Of a DNA stretch of 64,000 nt, positions 8,495-17,047 are shown piece by piece. How positions within the stretch are numbered: the first letter of the stretch is position 1; every line of letters starts with the position of its first letter. This stretch comes from Cyanobacteria bacterium CYA. GTDB taxonomy: Bacteria; Planctomycetota; Phycisphaerae; Phycisphaerales; UBA1924. The stretch spans positions 1-64,000 of the forward strand of contig RHKP01000003.1 of NCBI GenBank assembly GCA_008363215.1. Reading direction: 5' to 3'. The position numbers and the translations under genes are program-made. Below the pieces are notes generated by a model. The model ran no database searches. It was not told where the DNA came from and saw only the letters and a list, made by a program, of their open reading frames with translations.

Positions 8495-8788
8495 TCAACC
8501 TCGTTCGGCCCGGACAACCTCGCGGAGATGACGTTCGAGGGCGTGCATCTCTTCTTCTCGGACCGGTGTTTTCTTCCGGTAATTCTCGGTGTGTTCGCGG
8601 ACGCAGGCCTGGGCGACAAGGCCGATCAGCGTGCCGGCCAGGTAGCAGATGAGCATCGAGGGGAGCGCGCGGGCGAGAACGATTGTCCCGGCGTTTTCCA
8701 CAGCCAATCCACCGATGACGGCGACTGCGAACCCGCACATCGCCGCCGAAGCGCCAACCAGTTGCGGTATGGACTCCATCGTGGGCAC
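8495..8788 (-). CDS. Small membrane protein between flhA and fliA (97 aa)
   Basis: The product has two predicted membrane helices, LVGASAAMCGFAVAVIGGLAV at about residues 10-30 and LPSMLICYLAGTLIGLVAQAC at about 42-62. A highly charged cytoplasmic-type tail follows (REHTENYRKKTPVREEEMHALERHLREVV). It lies 89 bases after flhA and upstream of fliA on the same strand, where many bacteria carry flhF and flhG. The length, helix pattern and operon position support a real gene. A role in assembly or localisation of the flagellum is inferred from position only; no family was recognised. Confidence 0.65.
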   Translation of the reverse strand: MPTMESIPQLVGASAAMCGFAVAVIGGLAVENAGTIVLARALPSMLICYLAGTLIGLVAQACVREHTENYRKKTPVREEEMHALERHLREVVRAERG

Positions 8789-8877
8789 GCGCTGCCAACC
8801 TCGTTCTGTGAGCCTGGGGAGACGCGGGAGGGCTCATCGGCCGGGCAGACGGACGACTTGAACCAACGTCGCAAGAT

Positions 8878-11013
8878 TCATGCCGCGGTGGAGAGTGACT
8901 CGGCGCCGACCAATTGCACAGACTCGATCTCGACGCCTGAGAGCACCTCGTTGTAGCCGAGTACGGGTGTCGTCGGGGTGAAAGGCTCGATGACATCGCG
9001 GACAACGGCGCGGACGCGCGGCGAAGCGATGACCACGGGGGCGACGCCGGTGGAGGTGGCGCCGGCCTCGACGGCGCGGGCGATGCGCGAGCCGATGTCG
9101 TGGGCAACGCGGCTGGGCATGTTGACGGTGGTGACGCCTCCGGAGCGGTCGACGTAACTCTCGATGACGTCTTCCAGAGCCGGGTCGATGGTGACGCAGA
9201 CGAGGCGGAGTTTGCCGTTGTCGCCCGGGACGGCCGAGGATTGGCAGATGGTGCGTTTGAGCCCGTTGCGGACGTACTCGACGAGGACGTCGACGTCCTT
9301 GGTGCGTGTGGCCCAGTCGGCGAGGACTTCGAGGACGGACTCAAGATCACGGATGGGGATGCGTTCGCGGAGGAGGCGTTGGAGGACTTTCTGGAGTTCA
9401 CCGACCTTGATCACGCCGGGGACGGTGTCGTCGACGAGTTTGGGGGTGCGCTGCTTGAGCCCTTCGAGCAGGTTCTGGACTTCTTCGCGGGTCAGAAGTT
9501 CGTCGGCGTGCCGGCGGACGATTTCGGTGATGTGAGTGGCCAGGACGCTGGTGGGGTCGACGACGGTGTAGTTGAGGGCTTCGGCGCGGGACTGCTGGGA
9601 GGGATCGATCCACCAGGCTGGGAGCCCGAAGGCCGGCTCACGTGTGGACAGGCCTTCAATGCGCCCCAGGCAGATGCCCGAGTCCATGGCCATGAGCAGT
9701 TCGGGTTGGAGTTCGCCGGAGGCGACGGCGTTGCCGCGGATCTTGATGCGGTAATCTCCGGGGCGGAGTTGCATGTTGTCGCGGATGCGGACGGGCGGCA
9801 TGACCAGCCCGGTCTCGACGGCCAGTTGACGGCGGACGGCGCTGATGCGGTCGAGCAGGGTGCCGCCCTGATTGACGTCGATGAGTGAAACCAATCCGTA
9901 GCCGACTTCGAGTTCGAGGACGTCCACCTTGAGGAGGCTTTCGACGGGCGGGGCATCGGGAGCGGCGTCCTGTTCTTCGCGCTGCTCGTTCTGACGCGAC
10001 TGGGCGAGTCGGGCGGCGCGGCGCAACCCGAAGGCGATGGCGCCGAGGCCCAGGGCCGTTCCGACCAGGGGGATGGTCGGCAGGGGCGTGAATGCGAGCA
10101 GCGCAAGGAAGATGGCGGTGATGACCAAGCCTCGCGGCTGACTGATGATCTGACCGGTCATTTCCTCGCCGAGATCCTCCTTGGAGCCGGAGCGGGTGAC
10201 GATGAGGGCGCTGGCGATGGCGATGACGAAGGAGGGGATCTGGCTGGTCAGCCCGTCGCCGATGGTGAGTTTGGTGAAGACCTGCGCGGTCTGCGCGGCG
10301 GGCCAGCCGCGTTCGATGGCGCCGACGGCAAAGCCGCCGACGATATTGATCACGGTGATAATCATGCCGGCGATGGTGTCGCCCTTGACGAACTTGCTGG
10401 CACCGTCCATGGCGCCGAAGAAGTCGGCCTCGCGTGATACTTCGTCGCGGCGTTTGCGAGCCTCGGCCTCGTCGATCAGTCCGGCGGAGAGATCGGAGTC
10501 GATGGCCATCTGCTTGCCGGGCATGGCGTCGAGGGTGAAGCGGGCGGCCACTTCGCTGATGCGTCCGGCGCCCTTGGTGACGACTATGAACTGCACGATC
10601 ATGATGATCAGGAAGAGGACAACGCCGACGAAGAGCGAGTCGCCGGCGACGAACGAGCCGAAGGCGCTGATGACGTGCCCGGCGACGTTCATGGCTTCCT
10701 GCGGGCTGGCGGCGTCGGCGGTGAGGATCAGGCGCGTCGAAGCGATGTTGAGCACAAGACGGAAGAGCGTTGTTCCCAGCAGCAGGGAGGGGAACACCGA
10801 GAAGTCCAGCGCCCTGTTGAGGTAGATCGTGGTCAGCAGCACGATGACGGACAGCGAAATGTTCAGGGAGATCAGAACGTCGAGCAGGAACGGGGGCAGG
10901 GGGACGAGCAGAACGCCGAGCAGAAGGACGAAGCCCAGCGGGACGATCAGCCCGCGGTACGTGCGCGCCCGCCGGGTCCAGATCCCCACGTCGATTGCCC
11001 TGGGCTCAGACAA
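8878..11013 (-). CDS. flhA: Flagellar export gate protein FlhA
   Basis: FlhA is the large export-gate subunit of the flagellar type III system. The 711 residues show eight membrane helices to about residue 330, the FHIPEP-type signature around RISEVAARFTLDAMPGKQM with IDSDLSAGLIDE, then a soluble C-terminal domain that docks chaperones and cargo. TTG at 11013, nine bases after GGAGG, is the best start; GTG at 10989 is possible. The gene follows flhB by 20 bases. Length and motifs are typical. Confidence 0.97.
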   Translation of the reverse strand: MSEPRAIDVGIWTRRARTYRGLIVPLGFVLLLGVLLVPLPPFLLDVLISLNISLSVIVLLTTIYLNRALDFSVFPSLLLGTTLFRLVLNIASTRLILTADAASPQEAMNVAGHVISAFGSFVAGDSLFVGVVLFLIIMIVQFIVVTKGAGRISEVAARFTLDAMPGKQMAIDSDLSAGLIDEAEARKRRDEVSREADFFGAMDGASKFVKGDTIAGMIITVINIVGGFAVGAIERGWPAAQTAQVFTKLTIGDGLTSQIPSFVIAIASALIVTRSGSKEDLGEEMTGQIISQPRGLVITAIFLALLAFTPLPTIPLVGTALGLGAIAFGLRRAARLAQSRQNEQREEQDAAPDAPPVESLLKVDVLELEVGYGLVSLIDVNQGGTLLDRISAVRRQLAVETGLVMPPVRIRDNMQLRPGDYRIKIRGNAVASGELQPELLMAMDSGICLGRIEGLSTREPAFGLPAWWIDPSQQSRAEALNYTVVDPTSVLATHITEIVRRHADELLTREEVQNLLEGLKQRTPKLVDDTVPGVIKVGELQKVLQRLLRERIPIRDLESVLEVLADWATRTKDVDVLVEYVRNGLKRTICQSSAVPGDNGKLRLVCVTIDPALEDVIESYVDRSGGVTTVNMPSRVAHDIGSRIARAVEAGATSTGVAPVVIASPRVRAVVRDVIEPFTPTTPVLGYNEVLSGVEIESVQLVGAESLSTAA

Positions 11014-11033
11014 TGCTCACGACCTCCGGATTT

Positions 11034-12122
11034 TCAGCCTGCGGCGGCGCGGGCGACGGTGTGCTGGTGCTCGAGTCGATAGACGTACGCAAGAACCTCG
11101 GCGACGGCCTCGTAGTGCTCGGGCGCGATCTGCTGCCCGATTTCCACACCCCAATACAGGGCCCGGGCCAGCGGGGGGCGCTCGATGACGGGCACACCGG
11201 CGATTCGTGCGATGTGCCGGATGCGCAGGGCGAGGTGATCAGCGCCTTTGGCGACAATGGTCGGGGCATCCATCTTCTCTTCGTCGTATGCGACGGCGAC
11301 GCTGAAATGCGTGGGGTTGGCGATGATTACGTCGGCCTTCGGCACAGCCTGCGCGATGCGCTGCATGGCGATCTCGCGGGCCATGCGCAGGCGCTTGCCC
11401 TTGATCTGCGGGTCGCCCTCCATGGAGCGGCGTTCGTCCTTGACCTCCTGCCGGGTCATGCGCAGGTCACGCTTGTGCTGCCACTTCTGATAGATCAGGT
11501 CGATCGCAGCGAGGACGAGCAGGGAGACGATCAGCCAGACGGCCAGTTTGAACATGGCCTGACCGATGAGGGCGACGGCGGCGAAGACGGGCAGTTGGGG
11601 CAACGCGGCCAAACCCTGCAGTTCGCCGGAGACCACCAGCCAGGCGATGAGCATGACGACGATGAGTTTGATCACGTTGACGCCGGCCTTGACCAGCCCG
11701 CGGAGGCCGAAGATCTTCTTGAAGCCCGAGATCGGATTGAGTTGGCTGAGTCTGGGCTTGAGCGGGCGGGTGGTGAACAGCAGCCCGACCTGGGTCAATT
11801 GGGTCACGCAGGCAACGGCGAGGATGATGGCCAGAAGGGGCGCGAGCAGGAGCGCGCCGGTGACGGCCGAGTGCTGGACGGGCAGCCAGAGGTCGTCAGC
11901 GTGAAGGGTGCCCGCAAGCCGGTCGAAGTCGAGGTTGTCGCGCAGGAGGCGTGCCAGGCCGAGCGTCAGGTCGCGCCCGAAGGTGAGCAGGAGGATGAGG
12001 GCGGCGGCCAGTCCGACGGCGGCGTTGACATCGGTGCTCCTGGCGACCTGACCGCGCTTACGTGCATCGGCCAGGCGTTTCGGAGTCGCGTTTTCGGTGC
12101 GTTCGCCCATGTCGTCGGCCAT
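11034..12122 (-). CDS. flhB: Flagellar export switch protein FlhB
   Basis: FlhB is the membrane subunit that switches export from rod/hook to filament cargo. The 362-residue protein begins with the usual TENATPKRLADARKRGQVARS, has four membrane helices, then the cytoplasmic domain with the autocleavage motif NPTH (Asn269) followed by FSVAVAYDEE. This domain shows self-cleavage between Asn and Pro in studied homologues. A GGAGG site precedes ATG at 12122. It sits between fliR and flhA, the classical order. Confidence 0.97.
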   Translation of the reverse strand: MADDMGERTENATPKRLADARKRGQVARSTDVNAAVGLAAALILLLTFGRDLTLGLARLLRDNLDFDRLAGTLHADDLWLPVQHSAVTGALLLAPLLAIILAVACVTQLTQVGLLFTTRPLKPRLSQLNPISGFKKIFGLRGLVKAGVNVIKLIVVMLIAWLVVSGELQGLAALPQLPVFAAVALIGQAMFKLAVWLIVSLLVLAAIDLIYQKWQHKRDLRMTRQEVKDERRSMEGDPQIKGKRLRMAREIAMQRIAQAVPKADVIIANPTHFSVAVAYDEEKMDAPTIVAKGADHLALRIRHIARIAGVPVIERPPLARALYWGVEIGQQIAPEHYEAVAEVLAYVYRLEHQHTVARAAAG

Positions 12123-12134
12123 CGGGATCCTCCG

Positions 12135-12929
12135 TCAGCGCGAACCACCCAGTGAATCAACCCAGCCGAGAACCTGATCGAGGGTGACGAACAGGTCTTC
12201 GCGCAGCGCCAGGTCGACCGCACCGACCGAGACGGTGAGCATGGAGAGACCGGCGACGATCTTCGCGGCAAAGCCGACCGAGAGAATGTTTATCTGTGGC
12301 ATGGTTTTCATGACGAATCCCATGGCCAGCAGGGCGAGGAGGATGACGCCGAGCACCGGTGTCGCGACGCGGACAGCCAGTTCCAGGCCTGAGGCGAGGA
12401 TGGAGACGTAGAGATCCAGGGGTACCTGCTGACTGGTGAAGGCGCCGACGGGCACACGTTCAAACGTGCCGAGGAGCGCGACAAACACGGAGTCGAGCCC
12501 GCCGGCGGCGATGTAGACGGCGATGCCCATGAAGAAGAGCAACTGGCTGATGACGTCGTCGCTGCCGTCCATTTCCGGGTTGTACGCCTGTGCCAGGCCA
12601 AGACCCATCTGATAGCCCATGATGAAGCCGCCCATCTGGAGCGCGGCGATGGGCAACCCGGCGAGCAGTCCGAGCACCACGCCGATGAGCAGTTCTCCGA
12701 ACATGACCATGCCGATGGTGGCGAGGTCAAGGACTGCGGCCTGTGGGAAGCCGTGGCGCATCGCGCCGGGGAAGATCGCGATGGCGAACAGGAAGGCGAA
12801 GAGGGCCTTGAACTGGCTGGGAACCACGGTGCTGCTGAGCAGCGGCGTGAAGAGGAACAGCCCGAGGATGCGTGCCAGCACGAAGGCGAAGGGAACGGCC
12901 AGGGGCTGGAGGTACTCGATGATCGGCAC
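12135..12929 (-). CDS. fliR: Flagellar export gate protein FliR
   Basis: FliR caps the FliP-FliQ export pore. The 264-residue product is very hydrophobic, with about six helices and the conserved stretch FGELLIGVVLGLLAGLPIAALQMGG followed by GYQMGLGLA. GTG at 12929 is chosen: it comes ten bases after the fliQ stop and behind AGGGGGAC, while the earlier TTG at 12962 would run into fliQ. It is placed between fliQ and flhB in the common order. Confidence 0.95.
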   Translation of the reverse strand: MPIIEYLQPLAVPFAFVLARILGLFLFTPLLSSTVVPSQFKALFAFLFAIAIFPGAMRHGFPQAAVLDLATIGMVMFGELLIGVVLGLLAGLPIAALQMGGFIMGYQMGLGLAQAYNPEMDGSDDVISQLLFFMGIAVYIAAGGLDSVFVALLGTFERVPVGAFTSQQVPLDLYVSILASGLELAVRVATPVLGVILLALLAMGFVMKTMPQINILSVGFAAKIVAGLSMLTVSVGAVDLALREDLFVTLDQVLGWVDSLGGSR

Positions 12930-12939
12930 GAGTGTCCCC

Positions 12940-13194
12940 CTAGAAGAGCAGCAGCCGATCAACGGTGAACTCGATGAGCCGCTGGGCGACCCAGGGCAGG
13001 AGCATCGCGGCGACGATGATCATGATGGCGATCTTGGGAACGAAGGTGAGGGTCTGATCCTGGATGCTGGTGACGGACTGAATGAGGCTGATGATCAGCC
13101 CGACGATCATGCCGGCCAGCAGGATCGGGGCCGAGATGACGAGTACGGTGGTGAGCGTGAGGCGCACCAGGTCGAGGGTTGTCTGGTCATACAT
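12940..13194 (-). CDS. fliQ: Flagellar export gate protein FliQ
   Basis: The 84-residue protein has the two helices of FliQ (LTLTTVLVISAPILLAGMIVG with LIISLIQSVTSIQDQTL, then IMIIVAAMLLPWVAQRLIEF). It forms part of the export pore with FliP and FliR. ATG at 13194 lies inside the last codons of fliP (8-base overlap), so the two are translationally coupled. An earlier start at 13212 would add six basic residues and is unlikely. Confidence 0.95.
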   Translation of the reverse strand: MYDQTTLDLVRLTLTTVLVISAPILLAGMIVGLIISLIQSVTSIQDQTLTFVPKIAIMIIVAAMLLPWVAQRLIEFTVDRLLLF

Positions 13195-14215
13195 CACGGC
13201 ACGCCTCCGCAAGCGGCAGCGAAGAGACCGGAGGCCGCGGTCGACGGACGAAGCAGATCAGCAGGAAGGGCAGCATGGCGGCCGGCTCAGCGGAGAGTCG
13301 CCCGCTCGTACCCTCCTGCACAAAGGTTTCGAGCAGACTGCCGACCACCAGGGCCCAGCCGTCGACGAGGACGAAGAGCAGGAGTTTGAAGGGAAGCGAG
13401 ATGAGCACCGGGGGGAGCATCATCATGCTCATGGAGATGAGCAGACTGGCGATGACCATGTCGATGACCAGGAAGGGCAGGTACACGCGAAAGCCGAGCA
13501 GGAAGGCCACCTTGAGTTCACTGAGCATGTATGCGGGAACGAGCGTCACCATGTCCACGTCGGCGCGTGTCAGTTCGGCGGGGTTGGAGGTGTCAACGCC
13601 GCGGTAGTTGAGCAGGGTGTACACGCTCGACCAGTTTCCGGTGGCTTCGATCTGGTCGAACATGTAGTCGCGCATGGGCTGGCGTGCGGCGGCCCAGAGC
13701 GTGTCGTAATCACCGATCTCTCCGTTCTGATAGGGTACGACGGCCTCGTTCCAGATGCGGTCGATGGTGGGCGACATGACCAGAAGAGTCATGAAGAGCG
13801 CCAGCCCGGTCACGACTTGAGGCGGGGGGAGCGATTGCGTGCCCAAGGCCTGGCGCAGCAACGCAAGCACCACAAGGATGCGCACGAAGCAGGTGGTCAT
13901 GAGCATGATCGACGGCACGAGGGTGATGACCGTGAGCAGCAGCATGACGTTGACCGCGACCGAGAGCCCGGGTTTCTCGGAGGGGTCCGGCTGCTGCGGG
14001 CGATGGGCATCGAGCATGGCGGACGCGTCGGCCATGACCTGGAGCGGGTTGATCTGCGCGGGGGAGGCGGGCAGATCGATGACGCTCGACGGGAGGCGTG
14101 GTGCGGGCGCGGCGGGCTCATCGAAGGGGCCCACCGGCTGAGCCATGGCCGGAGACGCCAGGGCGAGTGGAAGGAGGAGCGCAAGACCGAACATGACGAA
14201 TCGCAGGGCGGTCAT
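13187..14215 (-). CDS. fliP: Flagellar export gate protein FliP with C-terminal extension
   Basis: FliP builds the export pore ring. The 342-residue precursor has a cleavable signal peptide (ending ASPAMA), a Pro-rich linker, and the FliP core with RILVVLALLRQALGTQSLPP, MTLLVMSPTID and the conserved LVIDMVIASLLISMSMMMLPP. The family normally ends a few residues after the segment DGWALVVGSLLETF; here about 40 more residues follow, with a short hydrophobic stretch and an RRPRPP run, reaching into the fliQ start. The first codon overlaps the fliO stop by four bases. The core call is secure; the extension is unusual. Confidence 0.95.
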   Translation of the reverse strand: MTALRFVMFGLALLLPLALASPAMAQPVGPFDEPAAPAPRLPSSVIDLPASPAQINPLQVMADASAMLDAHRPQQPDPSEKPGLSVAVNVMLLLTVITLVPSIMLMTTCFVRILVVLALLRQALGTQSLPPPQVVTGLALFMTLLVMSPTIDRIWNEAVVPYQNGEIGDYDTLWAAARQPMRDYMFDQIEATGNWSSVYTLLNYRGVDTSNPAELTRADVDMVTLVPAYMLSELKVAFLLGFRVYLPFLVIDMVIASLLISMSMMMLPPVLISLPFKLLLFVLVDGWALVVGSLLETFVQEGTSGRLSAEPAAMLPFLLICFVRRPRPPVSSLPLAEACRDV

Positions 14216-14997
14216 GCGGCATCTCCGTGATGGCGCATGGCGGCCAGACGCGAACGGAGAAGCCCGATGGCAGGGTCGATCGGCTTGTTGGGGGATGAGG
14301 GACGGGGGATCTGGATGCGCGGATCGGAGAGGTGCACGCTGTCGCCGCCCGGCGAGCGGTATTCGATCTGCGTGCTGGGTGGTTCGGACATCGGCCGGCT
14401 CTCGATCGAGCGGAGGGCATCGCGGAAGTCGGCCTGACTGCCGGTATTGTCGGTTTCGCGAACGGCACGGAGGAGTGCGGCAACTTCGTCAGCGTCAGAG
14501 AACTCAGCCAGCGTGCTCATTGCGCCGGCGCCGCGGCGGATCGATCCGCTCTGGCAGATGAGGATGACGCGCCGCCCGACGCGGAGCAGGACGAGTTTCT
14601 GTGTGCGAGCGACGGGATAGCGGGCAAGCACTTCGATCAGGCCGGAGGGAGCGCGACCGGCCGGGCCGAGCGAGGCGATCAGACCCCCCCGCTTCTGTGC
14701 CAGCCAGCGCCACGCGAGGGCACAGGCGAAGGCGAGCGCCACGACGCCGGCCATGGCGGCCAGAGTGCGGGTCAGACCGAGCGAGCGGGCGGAGGATGGT
14801 GGAGATTCACGACTGTGGGCCTGTTGCAATGCGGGGCGGTCGCCGAGGTGAAGAGACTCGAGTCGCGCGGTGCGGAGGGAGGCAGCGTCGGGCTGAACGG
14901 GCGCCGATGGCGGCGCGGCGTCCTGAGCCGAAGTGCTCGGGCCTGCGACGGCGAGCACGAGAATACAGGCAAAGGTGCGGATCCTCCGCAAACGCAT
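14212..14997 (-). CDS. fliO: Flagellar export protein FliO-like
   Basis: FliO helps assemble the FliP ring. The 261-residue product has a signal peptide (ending STSA), a low-complexity segment, one membrane helix at about residues 79-99 (LAAMAGVVALAFACALAWRWL), and the FliO core IEVLARYPVARTQKLVLLRVG then RRVILICQSG. The C-terminal 100 residues are polar and not conserved in the family. An AGGAGGG site precedes ATG at 14997. The gene overlaps fliP by four bases, and the position before fliP supports the call despite the weak sequence conservation of FliO. Confidence 0.85.
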   Translation of the reverse strand: MRLRRIRTFACILVLAVAGPSTSAQDAAPPSAPVQPDAASLRTARLESLHLGDRPALQQAHSRESPPSSARSLGLTRTLAAMAGVVALAFACALAWRWLAQKRGGLIASLGPAGRAPSGLIEVLARYPVARTQKLVLLRVGRRVILICQSGSIRRGAGAMSTLAEFSDADEVAALLRAVRETDNTGSQADFRDALRSIESRPMSEPPSTQIEYRSPGGDSVHLSDPRIQIPRPSSPNKPIDPAIGLLRSRLAAMRHHGDAA

Positions 14998-15042
14998 GCG
15001 CCCTCCTGGCGTGTGGAACTCGATGCGCCCGAGCCGCCGGGC

Positions 15043-15609
15043 CTACTCGGTCAGACTGAGAATCTCATTGATACGGACGCAGAAGTTGTCGTTGAGGACG
15101 AGCACCTCGCCTCGGGCGACGTGTCGGTTGTTGACGTACACATCGACGGGGTCGCCGGCGAGTTTGTCAAGTTCGACGACGGCCCCGGGGCCCAGACGGA
15201 GCACGTCCTCGACGTACATGCGTGTGCGCCCGAGTTCGATCGTCACGTTGAGATTCACGTCGCTGAGGAAGCGGAGATCCTCGGGAACCTTGGCGGGCCC
15301 GACGGGCTGGACCGAAGGCGGGACGAACGGGGCCGCGTCGGCCAGACGGGCTGCACCGGCCGACCCTTGTCCCACGGCCTTGGACGCAGAAAGCGAAGCG
15401 GCGGTATTGTGTGACTCGTCGATGGCAGCGCGAACGGTGGCCAGCATCGCCTCATCATCGGGCGTGTGGACCTGCATTTTGCCGGCGTCAGCGACGTGGC
15501 GAAGGGCATCTTCAGCCGCGGACAGGGCATCCTCAGCCGGGTTGGAGGCTGAGGGTTGCTCATCGGGGGACGGCAAGTCCTGCGCTTCGTTGGGGTCGTG
15601 CTCGGTCAT
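15043..15609 (-). CDS. fliN: Flagellar motor switch protein FliN
   Basis: FliN forms the lower C-ring and binds the export ATPase complex. The 188-residue product has a long acidic Ala-rich N-terminal half and a C-terminal SpoA domain (about residues 110-188) with the family pattern [38 protein letters not shown] and [20 protein letters not shown] precedes ATG at 15609. It lies between fliL upstream and fliO downstream. In many genomes fliM sits between fliL and fliN; here that space is only 135 bases and empty. Confidence 0.95.
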   Translation of the reverse strand: MTEHDPNEAQDLPSPDEQPSASNPAEDALSAAEDALRHVADAGKMQVHTPDDEAMLATVRAAIDESHNTAASLSASKAVGQGSAGAARLADAAPFVPPSVQPVGPAKVPEDLRFLSDVNLNVTIELGRTRMYVEDVLRLGPGAVVELDKLAGDPVDVYVNNRHVARGEVLVLNDNFCVRINEILSLTE

Positions 15610-15744
15610 GCCGATCCTCCTGGACGCGACGAGCGATCGCCGCTGCGGAGGCCATCGGCATCGGCCCGCCGGTGGATCGACTTTGCCGGTGTGCAGACGG
15701 TTTGTGCGCTGGACAGGCGCAAGTTGCGCCGAATCGGGCTGTGG

Positions 15745-16269
15745 TTATCCGCCCGCGTTGATGCCGGTGCACTTGGGGATGATGACGCGCTCGACCAGGG
15801 GGAGTTCGTCCTTGTCGGTGCCGAAGACTTCGTTGACATAGGCCGTGATCTGGCGGGTCACGGTCTCAAGCCCGGGGTCGCTGCGGAGGTGACGGTCGGC
15901 GGCGCGTCGGAAGATCAGGGAAACGCCTTCCTTGATTTCGGCTTCGCGGCGTTTCATGATCTCCTGCACGCGATCGGCGTTCTTATTTCGCACCTGGACG
16001 TAGATCGTCGTGTCCCAGAGCCAGATGGAGCCCGAATCGACGTTCTGGAAGCGATCCTCGACAAGGAGGATTTCCTGGGTTTTCTCGCGTTCGGCCTGTT
16101 CCTCGCCGGCAATGGAGGCCTGGGAGGTTCTCGGGGCCCCGGTCATGGAGACGAGGAAGTAGACGCCCGCGCCCTCGGCGATCATGATGGCGGCGACGAT
16201 GCCGATGGTCTTGATTCCCATCTTGCCGGATTTTGGCGCCTCAACCGGTGCTGTCTGTTCCTCAGACAT
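15745..16269 (-). CDS. fliL: Flagellar basal-body protein FliL
   Basis: FliL surrounds and supports the stators. The 174-residue product has one N-terminal membrane helix (IGIVAAIMIAEGAGVYFLVS) and a periplasmic domain containing the FliL features of repeated helix-strand units, NADRVQEIMKRREAEIKEGVSLI then RQITAYVNEVFG. The C-terminus ends in VERVIIPKCTGINAGG. An AGGAGAG site precedes ATG at 16269. It follows motB by 14 bases and is read with the stator genes. Confidence 0.92.
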   Translation of the reverse strand: MSEEQTAPVEAPKSGKMGIKTIGIVAAIMIAEGAGVYFLVSMTGAPRTSQASIAGEEQAEREKTQEILLVEDRFQNVDSGSIWLWDTTIYVQVRNKNADRVQEIMKRREAEIKEGVSLIFRRAADRHLRSDPGLETVTRQITAYVNEVFGTDKDELPLVERVIIPKCTGINAGG

Positions 16270-16283
16270 GGGCTCTCCTGCCT

Positions 16284-17036
16284 TCAGCCGGCGGCGTCGC
16301 GTCCCGTGAACTCGGGATCGGGGTGAGTCTGGTCGACCGTCATGCCGGTCTGGTACAACTGAACTCGGCGATTACTGACGCCGAAATCACTCGGGACGAG
16401 TCCCCCCGGGACAGGCTCCTGGTCGGACGCCGCCAGAACCCGCAAGATCTGCGGACTGACCTCGCATTCCTGGGTCAGATAATCAAGAACGGCCTGGCCG
16501 CGGCGAAATGACAGTTCGGCGAGGGAGAGTCCGGACGCGGCCCGGTCGGCCTGGCTCCATGCGTGCCCGGTGATGTGCACGATGTAGCGCTTGTCGCGGA
16601 TCAGCGGGGCGATCTCGAACTTGAGTTTCTGCTGCATGGCCACCGTGAGTTGGTATGAGCCGGGCTCAAACTCCAGGGCCCCGCCGATGGCGATACGGTC
16701 GGACTGGTGCAGCATCTGGGCTTGGGGGTGGCGGCCGGAGACGTTGGGAGCGGCGGTCTGCGCATGAGACCGGTTGGGCCCGTCCAGTTGCCGCATCCGC
16801 TTGAGTTGCGAAATGATGGCGTTTGCAGACTGGGCATCGAGTGAGGCGCTGCCCATGCCGCCGCCGCCGAGGGCCTCCTTGATGGCATCGAGAACCCTTC
16901 GATACTCGTCGGGCTTTTTCAGTTCGCTGAAGGCGGCCAGAAGGATGAAGAAGCAGAGCAGGAGCGACATCATGTCGCCATAAGTCAGCACCCATTCAGG
17001 CACGGCCGGCGAGGAGATGGGCTTTCTCTTGGGCAT
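16284..17036 (-). CDS. motB: Stator protein MotB
   Basis: MotB anchors the stator to peptidoglycan and carries the proton or sodium path. The 250-residue protein has one membrane helix at about residues 16-37 with the essential Asp21 in TYGDMMSLLLCFF, a linker rich in Gly and Gln, and an OmpA-like domain with HITGHAWSQADR, LAELSFRRGQAVLDYL and SNRRVQLY. The start is ATG at 17036, eleven bases after the motA stop. Which ion is used cannot be told. Confidence 0.95.
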   Translation of the reverse strand: MPKRKPISSPAVPEWVLTYGDMMSLLLCFFILLAAFSELKKPDEYRRVLDAIKEALGGGGMGSASLDAQSANAIISQLKRMRQLDGPNRSHAQTAAPNVSGRHPQAQMLHQSDRIAIGGALEFEPGSYQLTVAMQQKLKFEIAPLIRDKRYIVHITGHAWSQADRAASGLSLAELSFRRGQAVLDYLTQECEVSPQILRVLAASDQEPVPGGLVPSDFGVSNRRVQLYQTGMTVDQTHPDPEFTGRDAAG

Positions 17037-17047
17037 CGATCATGTGC

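Noticed and set aside
9100-9888. Open plus-strand frame opposite flhA
   Set aside because: It is antisense to a conserved gene, with composition of Gly/Asp/Val repeats and no ribosome site.
10995-12155. Long open plus-strand frame opposite flhB
   Set aside because: It is the complement of flhB, with low-complexity His/Asp/Gly/Glu composition and no domain. High GC makes such frames common.
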